From assembly GCA_025677815.1 (NCBI GenBank), contig JAIXMP010000057.1, positions 62,001-126,000 on the forward strand: 64,000 nucleotides of DNA, written 5' to 3'. Made by a program: the position numbers and the translations under genes. The notes beneath the pieces were generated by a model that did not search any database, was not told the DNA's origin, and saw nothing but the letters and a program-made list of their open reading frames with translations. This stretch comes from Phascolomyces articulosus (taxonomy: Eukaryota > Mucoromycota > Mucoromycetes > Mucorales > Lichtheimiaceae). Shown one piece after another: positions 11,880-25,900 of this stretch (the stretch's first letter is position 1; every line of letters starts with the position of its first letter).

Positions 11880-13186
11880 CAGACACTTGCAATACCACAC
11901 ACCAATGTTAACAGCTGCTTATGTCAAGCACGACATACTTTAAAGTCTCTTTATCTCGATTTTGCTTACCTCCAGCATCATTTGACAGATCTGAAATATT
12001 CAACCAAAAAAAAAGTTGGAACAATCATTGGACGATTTTCCCAATGTCGAGAAAAATCAAATTCTGTCAAGCCTACAGCTTCGGTCATGTGCCATCACAG
12101 GAAATGACTTGCTGCCTCTTTTACTAAAATGTACATAGTTACGTCGACTTATCATGAATGGATGTAATGCATCAGTATTAAATTCCATTGCGTTGCATAC
12201 CAGAAATTTGAGTATTCTAGGTTTTAATCCAAACGTTCATGTTCCTCAGTTATCATCGAAAAATGTTAGCACCAACAAAGACGAAAATAAGAAGGTCGGG
12301 CTACTAGCACTCTACACCAGTAATGATCTATCCATTGTCAACGTTGATATACAGCAACCAAGTATCGCTGGAGATCGTTCATGTTGCGATGTCCGAGTTC
12401 GACAGACACCTATTTCAAAACATCATGTCAACTCACGAAACATTCAAAATGGAACATTTATCAGATTTAATATTTTGGTCAGAACCAAATCTACAAAAAA
12501 TGATTCTTTATGCAACCCAAGAATCAACTACTTTGGAATATTTAGCTGTAGGCAATGTGGATGATTTAGAAGAACTTGCCAATACTTTGACTCATTCACT
12601 GTCACCAACACTCAAGAAACTCAAAATATGGAATGATAATTATTGTTACACAGGTTACTGAAATTTTAAGTTTTTATGTGTCTCTTTTTCACCAGTCGCA
12701 TCAAGTAAACTATAAAAGCTTGGTGGATCTGTTTACTCGTTATTGTGAGCCCAAAGGAATGCTTACTTCTGTCACACTTTGTAATTGTATTGGTTTGGAT
12801 GACGGCGTACTACTCATCTTGTTCAAAATCAAGACTCTGAAAGAAATTACATAATGTGATATGTCTCAAATCACTATCCAAGGAATTAAAGCGCCCATCA
12901 CATCATGGCAGCATCAGTTGGAATACATTGAACTTGACAAAATGTACCCGGTCCAAGACACTACTTTACCAAGAATTGGTAACTGTCAAAACTTGACCCA
13001 GGCCACATTGAAAGGATTATCTCATGTTACTGATAAATGTGTACGACAATTAGTGGATAATAATAAAACAAAAAAAAACATTATGTCTTGAACAAGCTAG
13101 AAGTGGTTGGATGTCAACATGTCACTGAAGAATGTATTGAGTACACAAAGAAAAAATTAACAGTTGTATACCATCAAAAGGGATAA
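11880..13186 (+). pseudogene. Truncated F-box family LRR relic
   Basis: Begins at the position matching exon 2 of the 6.5-kb copy (CACTTGCAA..., compare 7391) and lacks the TPR/F-box exon, which would lie where the LTR now sits. Fragments in several frames follow the family: NGCNASVLNSIALHTRNLSILGF (12160s), VSLEIVHVAMSEFD (12350s), LEELANTLTHSLSPTLKKLKIW (12570s), LVDLFTRYCEPKGMLTSVTL (12720s), LEYIELDKMYPVQDTTLPRIG (12910s) and KLEVVGCQHVTEECIEY (13090s), ending at 13186. A candidate intron (GTTACTG..TTCACCAG) precedes the LVDLFTRY part. Frame changes and stops make a full product impossible. Confidence 0.65.
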
Positions 13187-15087
13187 TTAATTACTGAATA
13201 AAAAGGTTCACTTTTTTTACTGGCTAATTCTGTTCGCCGTTTTGTTGGAGAAGTGGGATGGGGAATGGGTTCTCATTTATAGAATTTTAAGAAAAAAATT
13301 TTCTTTCCTGCTCATGAATTTGAAGATTTTGTTTCTAATAAATTGTACATTATTGCACTTTGCCACAAAATAAAAAAACTCATTATGTATTCGTGTTCAC
13401 CATCAATAGTCACGACGCCCATGATTTTTTTTTTGAATAAAAATATAATAAGTCATACATTAGTATTTATTTGTATGACTCAATTTCATATATACCAACC
13501 TTGAAGTTGTATTTATTTTTCCATTCCTTCCATTATGATTCCATGGCCTATAATAATAATAATAATACCATCAATAGTTGATACACTACTATATCTATAT
13601 CATCTCCACCGCACGTTTAAACCAAAAACGCATAAAATAAAATGTGGCTGATGTGTGTAATTTTCTAACATGATACAGCATCTTTTTTATTTTATATAGT
13701 ATACCCATTCATTTGTACTGAATATTTTTCCATAATCATAATAAACCATGTGTGTTTCCAAAATCAACATCGTTTTTTTACTGATCACACACGTATAAAA
13801 TGATTTCGTTTAGTTTAATTAGTAACTGATGAAACCCATAGAAACGTTATGCTATTAACCAAATGTGGTAATTTTTATGTGGCTGGACTCTACTTTGATA
13901 GGAGGGCTTTACTAAATCAAGTTAATTTAAGTGCCTCTTTTTCTATTGAGAATCGCTAGTAGTATATAATATTTATAATATTGACACTATAATATTTATG
14001 CCAACAACAACAACCATTTATTATATATTTTATCCATCCTTCTGTTGAAAAAGACATATTGAATAATATAAAGAAGGAATTGGAAATAGTGAGTATATTC
14101 TTTTAAAGGAATAAATGTACGTATCAGTTTTGGAATTCTGGTTTGACGAGAAAAGTTATGCAGTATTTCAAGTGTCACAACCGTTGATCCCAGGAATATT
14201 TTTTTGTGGTACGTGATATTTTATTCCGCCTTGCATGCTGTCTGCAGTAAAAAAAGTACAAAGTAGTAGTTATTAGTTAGATATTAGGGAACAATCGCCG
14301 ATATTATTTTGTGTCTGTTATGTCTGGATCACTTTACGGTTTAAAATAAAAAATATACAACTATTACCATGGCGTTTTACTACTACTTTAATCTAAGCCT
14401 AATTTGTATCCACATTAGTCGTGCTCCAAAACCAAAAATATTCAATATGAAATAACACTAAGCTCAATAAGCGAAGGTTTATGTACCTCCTAATAATATT
14501 TTTACCACAGTAAAAAATATAAGAGAGGGTAACATCAGCATCATCTCATCTATAGTATATTAAAAAAAGTTTTTTCTATTTCTTTCAAAAGTGAACAGAA
14601 AAAAACCAGAAAATCGAAAAATGGATGGATGAATGATAATAATGATCGATCGACACTTCAGCTATTTTTACACATTAATCCCATTATCTGTAAATAATTA
14701 TTATGATCCAATTGAGAAACAGGTGTCGATCCGTGGGAGATTATAAATAACTTGTGAAAAATATAAAAGATACCCGCTGTTGCTGTGCTGCGCTTTTTCT
14801 TTTTACAATAACACTGAGCGACGTTTGAGCAAGGGCGTAATAAGTAAACGGTGGTTGTTACTGTACAACATTAGAAAATTTATTAAAAAAAACCTATTTT
14901 ACAAGACGACGATCATGTCAGTCATGTTTTACTTGATTTAGACTAAAACTTTTTTTTTCGAGAAGGGAATGCAGAAGTTAATAACTCGGTTAAGGCAACT
15001 TTGGCTATGTCACAGCCTCAAAAATAAATAACCTGGTTTGTACATTATTTACATCCATGGGATTTGCAATGCATTTTTCTCCTTTAA
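13187..15087. other. Intergenic, no gene seen
   Basis: About 1.9 kb of A/T-rich DNA with no ORF that looks coding on either strand. It includes an AAT microsatellite near 13552-13566. It separates the F-box cluster from the secreted-protein gene. Confidence 0.5.
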
Positions 15088-15095
15088 TATAAATA
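15088..15095 (+). promoter_or_regulatory. TATA box of the 15.2-kb gene
   Basis: TATAAATA about 125 bases upstream of the ATG at 15220, followed by a C/T-rich leader that ends in TCTTGAGCAAATACAAAT. Position and leader composition fit a strongly expressed fungal gene; the assignment is by pattern only. Confidence 0.5.
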
Positions 15096-15219
15096 CTCAC
15101 TAAGTGATTAAGAAAAAAAAATTACGCTCCCAACTTCTTTTATTTACTTTTCTTTCCTTTTCGCAAAACACCTCTTGCTCCCCCCCTTCCCATTCATTCT
15201 TTCTTGAGCAAATACAAAT

Positions 15220-16656
15220 ATGCTCTTGACAAAAATCTTCACCTCTGCGTTGTTGGCGGTGGGCTTTGTTGCTGCCGTTCCTCGTGTTCAAAAATTAGAT
15301 GAAACTGAATTTACTCTTTTCGGAAAACCTGGTCATTATTCAGGTCTTATTAAGAGACTTGATGAGGCTCTTCCCAACGTTTCAGTTAACAAAGTCATTA
15401 AAGATGTGAACCATATTAACATGAATTACCCTCATGATGCTCGTCCTGGATGGAACAGAGAATTCTCGTAAGTAATGATATTGCTAACGAAATATTTTTT
15501 TTCTCGTGATCCTCACTATGTCATTTATTTATAAATATTGGTTTTTATTGCTATTCATATATATATATTCATTAATTAATAATAATAAATAATAATAAAT
15601 TACATTATTATATAATACAACAGATGGTCCAAGAGAAAGGATGGTACTTACAATGACCAAGGTACCAAGAAATGGTACCCACAAGGCATTACAAGTTCCT
15701 CTGATGCTTACGGAAAGGGAACTTACGGTAAAAACGATATCATTCTTGCTTCATGGTACGATCACACCACCAAGAAGGCTACCGATCCCAAGAACAAGGG
15801 TGTTCGTATCTCCTTCATTGATAACGGACGCAGCAAACCTGCTTACCGTAACGTCTTGCTTGTTGTTCCTTATGAAACCAAGAAGGGTAACATTTCATAC
15901 CATCCCGTTCGCATTCACGCTGGTGGTATTATGTGGTATGGGGACAAGCTCTATGTTGTTGATACCGATGCTGGTATTCGTATCTTTGATTTGGGTCATA
16001 TTTACAAGGTTTCTAACGGTAAAAAGATTGGTCATGTCGGCAAGGGCAAGTACACCGCTGCTAACTACAAGTAAGTGGTTTTTTTTCACACTTTTTTATT
16101 ATTATTATTTAAGCCCCCCTTTTCCAGAAAATTAATTGATCCATAAAAAAATAGGTACATCATTCCTCAATGGGGTCATTACCTTGCCAAGAGCAAGACC
16201 GCTAAGGGATTCAACTTTTCCTTTATCTCTCTTGACCGTACTACCAAGCCTGATTCCTTCCTTGTAGGTCAATATGACAAGACTGGCAAGAAGAACCGTA
16301 TTGCTCGTTTCGAACTTGATGCCGGCACTCGCATGCCCAAGCATTCTTCTGGTACAACTGCCGTGGCTACTCAATTCTATAAGATCGGTCTCAAATCCAT
16401 GCAAGGTGCTGTTTCCGTTACCCAAAAGAATGGTGATCAAAAGTATTTCTTTACATGCAGCAAAGGTGATGGACCTAGTGCTTATGGTACATTGTATACT
16501 TGGATTCCTGGCAAGGGTCTCCAACCTCACACTAAGGCTCTTTCTCGTGGTCCTGAAGATCTTATGTATCGCAAGCAAACCAACTCTATCTATACCCTTG
16601 GTGAACATCCAGGAGACCGCCCTATCTATGGTATTAATGCTGACAAGTATGATTAA
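15220..16656 (+). CDS. Secreted propeller-like protein of unknown function, copy 1
   Basis: Three exons (15220-15467, 15624-16070, 16155-16656) join in phase to 398 residues. A signal peptide covers about residues 1-19. The mature protein has recurring strand-turn blocks with conserved motifs KWYPQGITSSSDAY, GVRISFID, RIHAGGIMWYGDKLYVVDT, IPQWGHYL and YTLGEHPGDRP. It is a clear paralogue of the gene at 50.2 kb, and the last intron splits the same NYK-Y codon in both. I recall secreted actinobacterial proteins with WYPQG...TSADA and HAGGI.WYG..LYVADT motifs; this is memory, not a search. Function is unknown; the layout suggests a beta-propeller acting outside the cell. TATA box and C/T-rich leader upstream. 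Confidence 0.85.
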
Positions 16657-17704
16657 ATTATAGTAGCATGATCGTATTTATTTGTAATAGTATATATAGA
16701 TAGTAGCTATTAGTATAATCATTATGTCTTGTTTTTTTTTTTTAAAAAAAAAAAAACTATAATAATAATACATTTCATTTTTTTCCATCTTGACTTGAAA
16801 GTATCTAATGCTATAATAGTACTAATTACTTTTATCATGACGTTACTTTGAGAGCCTACAATAATCCATAATAATGCTTGGACTATTGGCACCCAATATG
16901 TTCATTTTATAAATGTAATGTTTCTATGGATACTGCTATGCTATATCCATACCGGTGAATTCTTTTTTTTTAATTAAATAACGAGAAATCATAAAAATAA
17001 ATTGTAAATAGTATACTATTGTGGCATGGTTTACCATATTCAATGCCTTTTGAAAGTTTGACAGAAAAAAATTAACGTTGACAGATATAAATGTTGATGT
17101 CATTCCTGTATGTATACTCCTTGGGTTGTCAAGCACTTTAATTAAAAATAATCATTTTAGTGCATATTCTGGATGAATGTATAGGGCTTCCAAAAGAAAA
17201 CCACATGACAAGCTTTCTTCCAATGATCTGGCCAGTGATAAACTATAGATCATTGTAAAGCATATATTTATAACAGTCATCAGTGATTAATATTACTTGA
17301 CTACAATATAAGTATTACAACTTCACCAGAATAAGAAGACTTAATCATCTCTCTCCATACTTTCTATCTATTTCAAAAAAAATGGGTAACCATTATCAAA
17401 TTTAATAAGTATCCGGGAAAAAAAATTATTATTAATTAAACACTAGTCATTATCACGAATATATTATATTATCAAAAAAAAATTATTACAGCCAAAAAAA
17501 TAAATTGAGTAAATAGTGGTGTGGGGATATAAATAATAATGTATCATAAAAAAAATAGAAAAATTAATACTAAAAATATTTTCAAGAGGTAACGAGAAAA
17601 TAATATCAAATAAAAATGAGGGGAATTGGTAGTAAATAAATTATCCATGAATTACGGAAACGCATGTAATATAACTACTGCTAGTAGTTATTATTATTGG
17701 TCCA
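16657..17704. other. Intergenic, no gene seen
   Basis: Convergent 3' flank of the secreted-protein gene and the transporter gene. It contains a T12A13 inverted tract at 16732-16756. No coding-like frame. Confidence 0.5.
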
Positions 17705-19912
17705 TTAATTATGATGCTTGTTTTCAGCAGCTTCTTTTTCAGAAGTTAACCGCTTATTCTTACTGTTGTAAAACATAGCAATGACCATCATAGGCATGGA
17801 AACACCAGTTGCCATAATAAGGGCGCGGCGCATATTGTCTGGTGGATCACCATTAGGGTCGCGCAATGCATCCATGGAAATGGTGAATACAAAGGCAAGG
17901 ACTTGAGAGCATAACCATAACAAAGGACTGGAAATGGATTCTGATACTGGGTATGAGCCTGTAATAAGAAGAGACAAATTACAAATTAGTCATTAAGATT
18001 TTTTTTCATTTCCAACTCTCTCTCTCTCTCTTTCTTTTTCGTCATCCACATAACTATTTATAGTGCTCTACTATCTTCAAACGATATATAAAGAAACTTA
18101 CATTCAACACTCAATTCCAATGCCACGGGCAGTAACGAAAAGGTGAAAAAGCCCATGATTGCACAGATAGCAACAATGACACCATAATTATCGTGTTTCA
18201 CTAAGTATTTCAAAATAATTATAATTTAGTATAATGGAATACAACATGATACATTATAAAAGTTCAAGTTATATATCCCAAGCTATCAATATAAAACTTA
18301 CCAACAAAGAGAAGGGCAAGATACATGAATCCTACAACAGGAACAAATGCCCGAAGAATCCATACATGTTTACCAGTTTTATCAATGAAAATACCGCTGG
18401 AAACAGCACCCACAATACCAGCAACAATCAATGCTACTGCAGCCATACCGGCATCATCTTCATTAATACCATATGGAAGTAAAATTTGTGCCAACAAGGA
18501 AGAAACAGTCGAGAATAATCCACACAAGACACCAAAACATAACCAAATAATGATGAAATTATAATTGGAAAAGAGCATACGAATGCTTTGCTTAAATGGT
18601 AAGCGGCGTTCTTCTCCGTTAGCAGCACTAAAAGAAGGTGGTGTTTTGGGTTTACGGGGAATAAATATAGCAGGGATGGCAAAAGCTGTTGTAAAACATG
18701 CGATAAATAGAAACTATTCGTACATAATTTTTTTTTTGTTTGTTTGTGTTTCCACACCCATTATGCGTGAGAATTATGTATATAATTTATCATGTCAAAT
18801 TGAAATACTTCTAAAAGAAGTAAAAAAGAAAATACAAATGGTAGTTTATCTAAAACGACTTACATTGTAACGGATTTCGAACGGATTGGTAACAAAAGCT
18901 GGTCCTGTTATACTTGCAATAGCCATACCAACAGCATTGGCTATAATTAATAAAAAAAATATAAGTTCACGTGAATATGTTATAGATAAATACTTTCTTG
19001 TTACGAGTTCAATTGATATCAAGGGAAAAAAGGATTGAAAATTACTTAATCCAGATACTGTTGTAGCACTGCCACGTCCATCTGCTGAAAACCATAAAGC
19101 TGCATACTATAAAGAAGGATGGAAATTTTCAAAGTCAATAACGGATACCTTCTCCGTAGTAATATATAATAGGTCTACTATGAAGAAGATGATTCCTTAC
19201 CGGGGTTGAAGAACTCAGGATAAAAGGTTGACCAATCGCACAAATTATCTACCGATTCGGTTAATATTGTCGAATAAAGGGAAAAAAAAAGAGAGAAATT
19301 AAGCTTCTCAATTATTATGCTACAATGATGATAATAAAAATACCTGGCCAACAATTGCAAGAGCAAGTCTACCGTTGGGAGCATCCACAAAGACAGAAAA
19401 GAACCTTAACCAACTTCCTAATACTTGAAGACTAGCACCTAATACAATCTAATGATGTGTGGGGTATATGTGTGGGGTTAAGCAATGATGATATTATTTT
19501 TAGTTAATTAATTCAGCTCGTCGTTGTCGTAAATGAAACATATTTCTTCCCCCCCCCAAAAAAAATAACAACATACACCAATCTTGATGCTATAACGTTC
19601 ATAAACAATACTTGATACTGGACCAGCAATAAGATACGATAACATGAAAACATTCGAAAACCAATTAATGACTGTATAACTTGTGCCTCCAAAAAACTCG
19701 GACGCTTGTTGAGGAACAGGAGCAACGGAAAGCCATGAAAGGGACGACGCAATATTTAATAAACCCAATACTGTCAATCCATAAAATCGAATAGGATATT
19801 GTCGGTACTCTTGTTCTGGATCAACTTGATGCGAAACATCATCCATTATTTCAGTTTTGTCGCCATGGACATTCTTTTCAGTTAATGAAACTACATCAGC
19901 CGATTTACTCAT
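17705..19912 (-). CDS. MFS transporter, FLVCR/SLC49-like
   Basis: Eight exons (19912-19577, 19448-19344, 19248-19201, 19106-19046, 18940-18864, 18713-18302, 18200-18102, 17958-17705) keep phase and encode 463 residues with about 12 hydrophobic segments. The ATG at 19912 gives MSKSADVVSLTEKN; upstream codons are not preferred. Motifs of the FLVCR family are visible: INWFSNVFMLSYLIAGP in segment 2, CAIGQPFILSSSTP, ALWFSADGRGSATTVSGL and a second-half FIDKTGKHVWIL loop. Family members export haem or carry choline/ethanolamine; fungal substrates are not settled, so none is claimed. Exons 3-5 are only 48-77 bases long. Lies 254 bases downstream of the AMSH gene on the same strand. Confidence 0.88.
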
Positions 19913-20166
19913 GATCAAAATTCGGATCGCGGCCCTCTCTCCGAAAGGGAATAATAATAAAAAGGAAAAAAAAAGAGGAGAAAGAAAGAAAAAGGCTCAA
20001 GGGAAAAAAAAGTGGCACACACAACACATTAAGAATGGTTTAAAATAAATTGTACAACTTGACCTTATTTTTTTGTAAACTGTAATATAAGCTATTATTA
20101 TACATATAAATACTACTTGTTCTTATATCAAAAGGGTATATATATATATAGTTATATATTTAGCAT

Positions 20167-22933
20167 TCATCCTCGTAAATCTACGATTTCATAAGTATAA
20201 TCCTTTATACGAACATGTCCAGTATCATTATGCGTATCCTAAGGAAAGAATATTGTTATGCATGAAAAAAAAATTATAGATCAAAACCTTATATTAGTGT
20301 ATAAAATCCTATGAACAAGCATTAAAAATAAGAGTCACTCAATTACCGTATAAATAGGTTCATCAGGATGTGGATGAAAAGCACCTTCTGCTCTACAATT
20401 GGTAATCAATGGAAGACCTGGTGGATCAGTCAGGCGAAATATTCCATAACTGTTGAAAATTATAAGGAAAAATGCATATGTTAATATTCCCCATTGCTCT
20501 CTTCACAGTTAACTCTATAATAATAGTCATCATCCACACTCTCTACTACTTTTGTCACACGTTACCTAGGATCATGTTTCGGGGAACAAACAATGGCTAC
20601 AGCTTCAGGTAACATAATTTGATATGAACAGTGCGTGTGTAAATCGAGTGAACTTAAAAAACAAGATTGAGAGGGATGAGTCTATTATCAACATACATAT
20701 ATTATTCATTAGTCCATGATCGTCCATTAAAATACAATCAAAATGCAAAGAATGATTGTGAGTCCAATAATAATAAAATTATTTACGTGAATCCATCCAA
20801 AAGTTAGAAGTTCGTGCGAATCTTGATAGTCAAATAACTCCTCTTCGTTTTCGGTGGTACATGAATCCGGTGTGCCTGACTGTCTTGGAATAATCATTGT
20901 CGTCACACGAAGAATATTGTTTTTCTGATGGGTAGGATTAAGAAGATGAGGAGTTCGTAAATCAACCAGTGATATAACGTTTTTTTTATGATCCGATATA
21001 TATATAAAAGTAGATATTTCAATTAAGAATAAAAGCACTTACAAGAGTACCACATAAGATACCACACGTTTCAATATTCTTTGAAGTATTCACATGGGCA
21101 ATACGAAGAAAATCTTGTTGTAATGAATCAGGTAGATATAAATAACGTAATGGCATACCCCCTTCTGTCATGGATGCTATCATATAATAATATATCATAA
21201 GTTATTTATGGTTCTTTAATCTTTTTGATCTGGGCGTAAAATAAAATAAAATAAAATAAAGAGTTCCAAATACCTGGTAAACTATGTGATTCCTCTTGTT
21301 CATCCAAACCAATCTTGGGTGGTAGCTTTGGTACCAACTGATCTTTAATATGATTATCGAGAGGTGATTTTTCATTTTCAAATTCAGGTTCATCTTTGAT
21401 TTTAGGTGGTAGCGGTGGTCCATTCGATGATGGTGGTGATGTAGTAATAGGTTCAGGTTCATCCACGATTGGTTTTGGTGGTAATGGTGGTGCATAGGGC
21501 GGTGCTGATGGTACAGGTGATTTGATATAATTAAAACTAAAAAAGTATGATAGATAAGGTTAATCTTTTTCTCTCTCTTTTTCTATCTCTGTATTGATTT
21601 CTGGATCAAAAAAAATAATAATAAACAGAATGCCTGTTTTCTTACCTGTCACTTTGATTATAAAAAGTAGTGGTTGGATATTGAGGTTGAGAACTATAGG
21701 AATCATGTCGTTTATTTCTATCATATTTAAGAATAATAATCGACTTAGTGATCTGACATTTGTGGTAAGAAAAAAATTAATAATAATCAGGTACCCCATC
21801 GCATGCAAACTTACTGTTCAATACCTGATGGTATTGTACCACCACCAATATTAGGACCAACACCTGCCACACCCCGTAATGCATTTTGCATCGACCATGG
21901 TTCAGTATCCCGTCTTTTCGGTTTCTCTTCTTGATCCACTTGTGTTTGTGCTTTTTCATCATTGACAGGTTTTATCTTTATCTTTTTATCTTTTTCTTCT
22001 ACTTGAATCTTTTCACCTATTTTTCTAATAAAAAAAATTGAGAGATAGAGAGAGAGAGATGAATCAGATCAGATCATAGAAATATGTACATAAACAACAT
22101 CATAAAAGTTTTTTTTTTAAAAAAAAAGTCCATCAATCAATTATAAAAAGGACGATGGTGATTTACCTTGATGATGATGTTGATGCTGATGGTGCTTTTG
22201 GTTTCCTATTGGTAGATGGGGATCCTGAAGATTCCTGTCGTCTTGGTGAGGGATTATTCATCTCTCGTGGCGATGGGTTACTTTGTGGTGTAGAAGGATA
22301 ATTCATATCTGCTAAATGTTCTTCAAGTAGTTTATCCAATTTCGGTTTCAACACTTCTAATGCATCTAATGCTTCAAGGCAATTCTAAAAATAATGTAAA
22401 AAGTGTGATCCCCCCCCCCGAAAAATAATCCACCATAACGCCAAGATATCAGTTTCTTTCGCATTTTTTTTTATTTTTCATATTTTTCTTTAAAGTACCA
22501 ATTTAACAGTTTTGTTTTGTCGTTTATATTCTGGATCATTATAAGATGGATGTCGACATAATTCAGACACTCCTAAACTGATGGAGGGGTTGGGTTTGTT
22601 AAATTCCTTAGTGAGACATTCTTCCTTTCAATGGGGTTCATTCTTTCATTGATAGCAGGGTAAATGTAGTTTTTCTTCCATGAAAAGAGTCAATGGAAAT
22701 AGAACTCACTTTGTATACTTTAAGAATAAAAGATACGCGTTCTCATAATCGCCTTCATTATAATAGACTCGTGCTTGTTTTATTAAAATAGCGGCGGATC
22801 GAAAATAATGTTTAATATTAATTTGAGGATTGAGTTCAACGGTCGCTAGTTTATTCAATTCGGCGGATCCTCTAGGTCGAATGATGCGCATGGTGCCTTG
22901 ATTATCGTTTGTCATTGTTGTAGGACGTAACAT
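20167..22933 (-). CDS. AMSH/Sst2-type JAMM deubiquitinase
   Basis: A minus-strand gene of about ten exons from ATG 22933 to TGA 20167. The N-terminal USP8-dimerisation/MIT-like domain is read in exon 1 ([34 protein letters not shown]) [split here by me: [14 protein letters not shown], then [17 protein letters not shown]]. A basic and proline-rich linker follows (22384-22167 and 21500-21270, with PPLPPK repeats). The C-terminal MPN+ domain has IETCGILCG (catalytic Glu), GWIH joined to THPSQSCF, and SSLDLHTH, completing the zinc-binding HxH..SxxD set. The product cleaves K63-linked ubiquitin chains on endosomal cargo. Reliable joins include 22499/22384 and 20783/20686 approximately. The exon 1-2 join (about 22711/22630) and the join near 21740 could not be put in phase by eye, so a hidden exon or a sequence error is possible there. 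Confidence 0.88.
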
Positions 22934-25900
22934 TATTTAATAATGGAATAGAATTAGGAAAAAATAATAATCATATAACGCGCAAGAAAAACAAAAACCC
23001 CAAAAAAAACTTGGGTTTTTTTTATATATGTGATTATTAAAAAGACAAGAAAAAACACCAAGAACAATAATTATGCAGAGTCCGCCTGGGATTGGCCTTG
23101 GTCATTTATTGCATAAGTGATACTTTATTTCGTTAATAAGAAAAATAACCTTTTCAAAAAGTAAACAAATAATCATAAACAATGAAAAAAGTGCTTCATA
23201 AAGAATATTGGAAGCCCTGTTTTACTTGTTAAGTAATCATTTTTTTAAGGGTTGTTTTTATTCAATAATATTAAGGAGCGCGGATTACAAGTTTGTTACT
23301 TGAATAATAATAATAAAAAATCAATCTAAAACAATTATAAAAATTTCTTCAGAACTTTGCCAAGAATAAATTGTAACTAAAATAAGCATCATAACCCAGA
23401 TTATACAGAATATTCCCGGAAAATAAAGGTCGTTTTCAAACAATAAAACAACCATATAGAATGACAGCACCAGTAAGTTTTTTTTATCCTAATAAACCGT
23501 TATATTTATCATTCACTATTTTGCATTTTGCCAATATAAATCATCAAGTACCAAAAGAGTTCATTGAATAAAAAGTCATTTACTACTACTATATGAGGCA
23601 AATCATTGAAGAAAATCCATCCATTCATGAATAACGTTTTTCTCACAAATTTATAATAAAGAAAACAATGTGTAATCATCATCAATATATTATTATTATT
23701 ATTAGATTTACTTTAACAGGAGTAGAATGACCCCAAAGATGCATTCTAACCGTATATAAAAAAAAGAAGATCACCAATAACGTTCAACTATTGGTTATTC
23801 GATTGTGTTGTTATTGATTGTGAGAATCTTGTATATACTAAATACAACAAAAGACATGTGCTTTCGATGTATCATGTAATAAACAACACAATCCCTTCAA
23901 TTCTCAACATCACTATAAGCTCTTTTTTTTTTGTTTTTCAGCTGTGCATGGCCCGTGACACACGAATAGAGGTACCCACATTTTCATAAACAAAAGGGTT
24001 GTTTATGAGGAGAGAGATGGGGGGAGAGGGCCTAGATTTTTTACGGGAAAAAACGTTTGCCAAACTTAGAATTGATGTGGAGTTTGTAATACAAGCATAA
24101 ACGAAATGGATGGTTGGCTGGTAGTTAGTAATAGAAAATATATTAAATGTGGACACGATGGTTTTGCCTGGGGGAGGGGGAGGTGCCATTGAGACAGAGA
24201 GACAGCGATGTGGATGATGATATCATACTTAATGCTTTGTACCATCATAAAATTTTATTTCATTTTTTGCATATTGGCTTGTGATTTGATTTGATTGACG
24301 AAGATCCACTCCAAATATACCATTCATGTGGGTTTAACAAAAAAGAAATCTTATCAATTTACTTTAACAAGTAAGAGACCAAGATTCAATGAAAACGATA
24401 CGTTCAAAACATGGTCATGCACACACATATAGATAGAGTTTTATACATAAGAAGTAGATCTAACGCTACACAATGAAAGATGATGATGACGAGGAAAAAA
24501 AAAGCATGATATTTTCAACCAACAAAAGGTAATTTCACTTGGCTGAGCTGGCTTTTTTTTTTTGTTTGATAGGTATTCCCTATTCGGAATACGATCGGAA
24601 AGCTTGTTGAAATGTAAATCAATTTCCTCACGGTCCAAAGGAAGCCTCTTGAATGATACTCCGTTCTTGAGCTCGACCGCGGTATTCTTACGTTTTTGGG
24701 TTTAGCAATAATCAAAAAATTCCACTTATACATGCCCTGAATAGGAATATTTGGCTGGATTGAATTTATTTTCGATACTATAAATTTTTTTTTTTGACAA
24801 GGTTTTTATTTTATTTGGAATTGGGTGATGATGCAATAAGTTATTTAAAGGGCATTTTTAATAATAAATGTTATTTTATAATATCGAAAACGAAACTCAA
24901 TCTAGTCTAAATACGTTGTATATTAGTTTCACGTTCACTGAAAAAAAAAGTTGCGTGATAATCCACTATGAACCCAATTCTAAATTCTACTTTGAATTTT
25001 CATGTAGTAATTTACAGTTTAGATTGAAACGCGTTCGTTAATTATCATTATTATTATTATCTAAACTTTTTTAAAATGAACCTTATAGAAAAAAAAGACT
25101 TAGTGGCCATCTAGTAGCTACTACTAAACAGTAATAACTACAATTAGTAATAAGTCCATCCTGTTCTATTCGTTACCAAAGGATAAATCATCATGCATAC
25201 ATGCAAGTAAAACTTTTGAATATGAACCAAAATAATGTAATGCATCCATATATAAAAAACACGTAATTGCTATTGAGAAAATGATTCATAAGGTCACACA
25301 AAAAACACAACGTAATTGTGTTTTAGATTTACTATAAACTGTCATAATAGGTGGTACATAAATCTATCATCCTAAAAAGACATTTGGGCGTAAGATGTTG
25401 TTGTTTATGAAATACATTTGTTTGTGTTTCTTTTTGTGGGGGGGAGGAGGAGGAGGAGGAGGAAAGGAGTAAGGAATGAGTCAAGTAAGTATATGTGTAT
25501 GTAATTATCTTACATTTTTTTTTTCATGATAAAGAAGTGTTTTTTTTCTTTATCTATTTTATGTAACTTATCTCTTAATACAGACTTATTATAAATTTAT
25601 TTTTTTTACTCATCACTATTGTCAACAATAGAAGCATAAGAAAAACAAATAAATAACCATCATTTCATATGGAGTATTGATTGGGGATTAGTTTTCCCAC
25701 GTGGGTTCAACCACTTACTCCTTGTTAATCGTTCTTATGCACTAATAATAAATGATCCACCGCAAAAAAAAAGTGTTGCCTCTGATCATTCCATTCGGGT
25801 TCGATACCAAGTAAAGATTTGAGTTGCTGTTCTATGGGTTTTATGATTACCAAACATGGGGGGAGTGTGAAAAGAATAGGTGAGAAGGGGGGAGAGCTAT

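Noticed and set aside
24520..24735. Possible LSm4-like relic on the minus strand (VELKNG and, in another frame, FRIGNTYQ).
   Set aside because: The two words are about 17 residues too close for LSm4 and lie in different frames; the match is too short to support a family call.
25796..25812. GGTTCGATACC resembles a tRNA B box.
   Set aside because: One mismatch at a key position and no A box or cloverleaf stems around it. No tRNA or rRNA gene was supported anywhere in the window.
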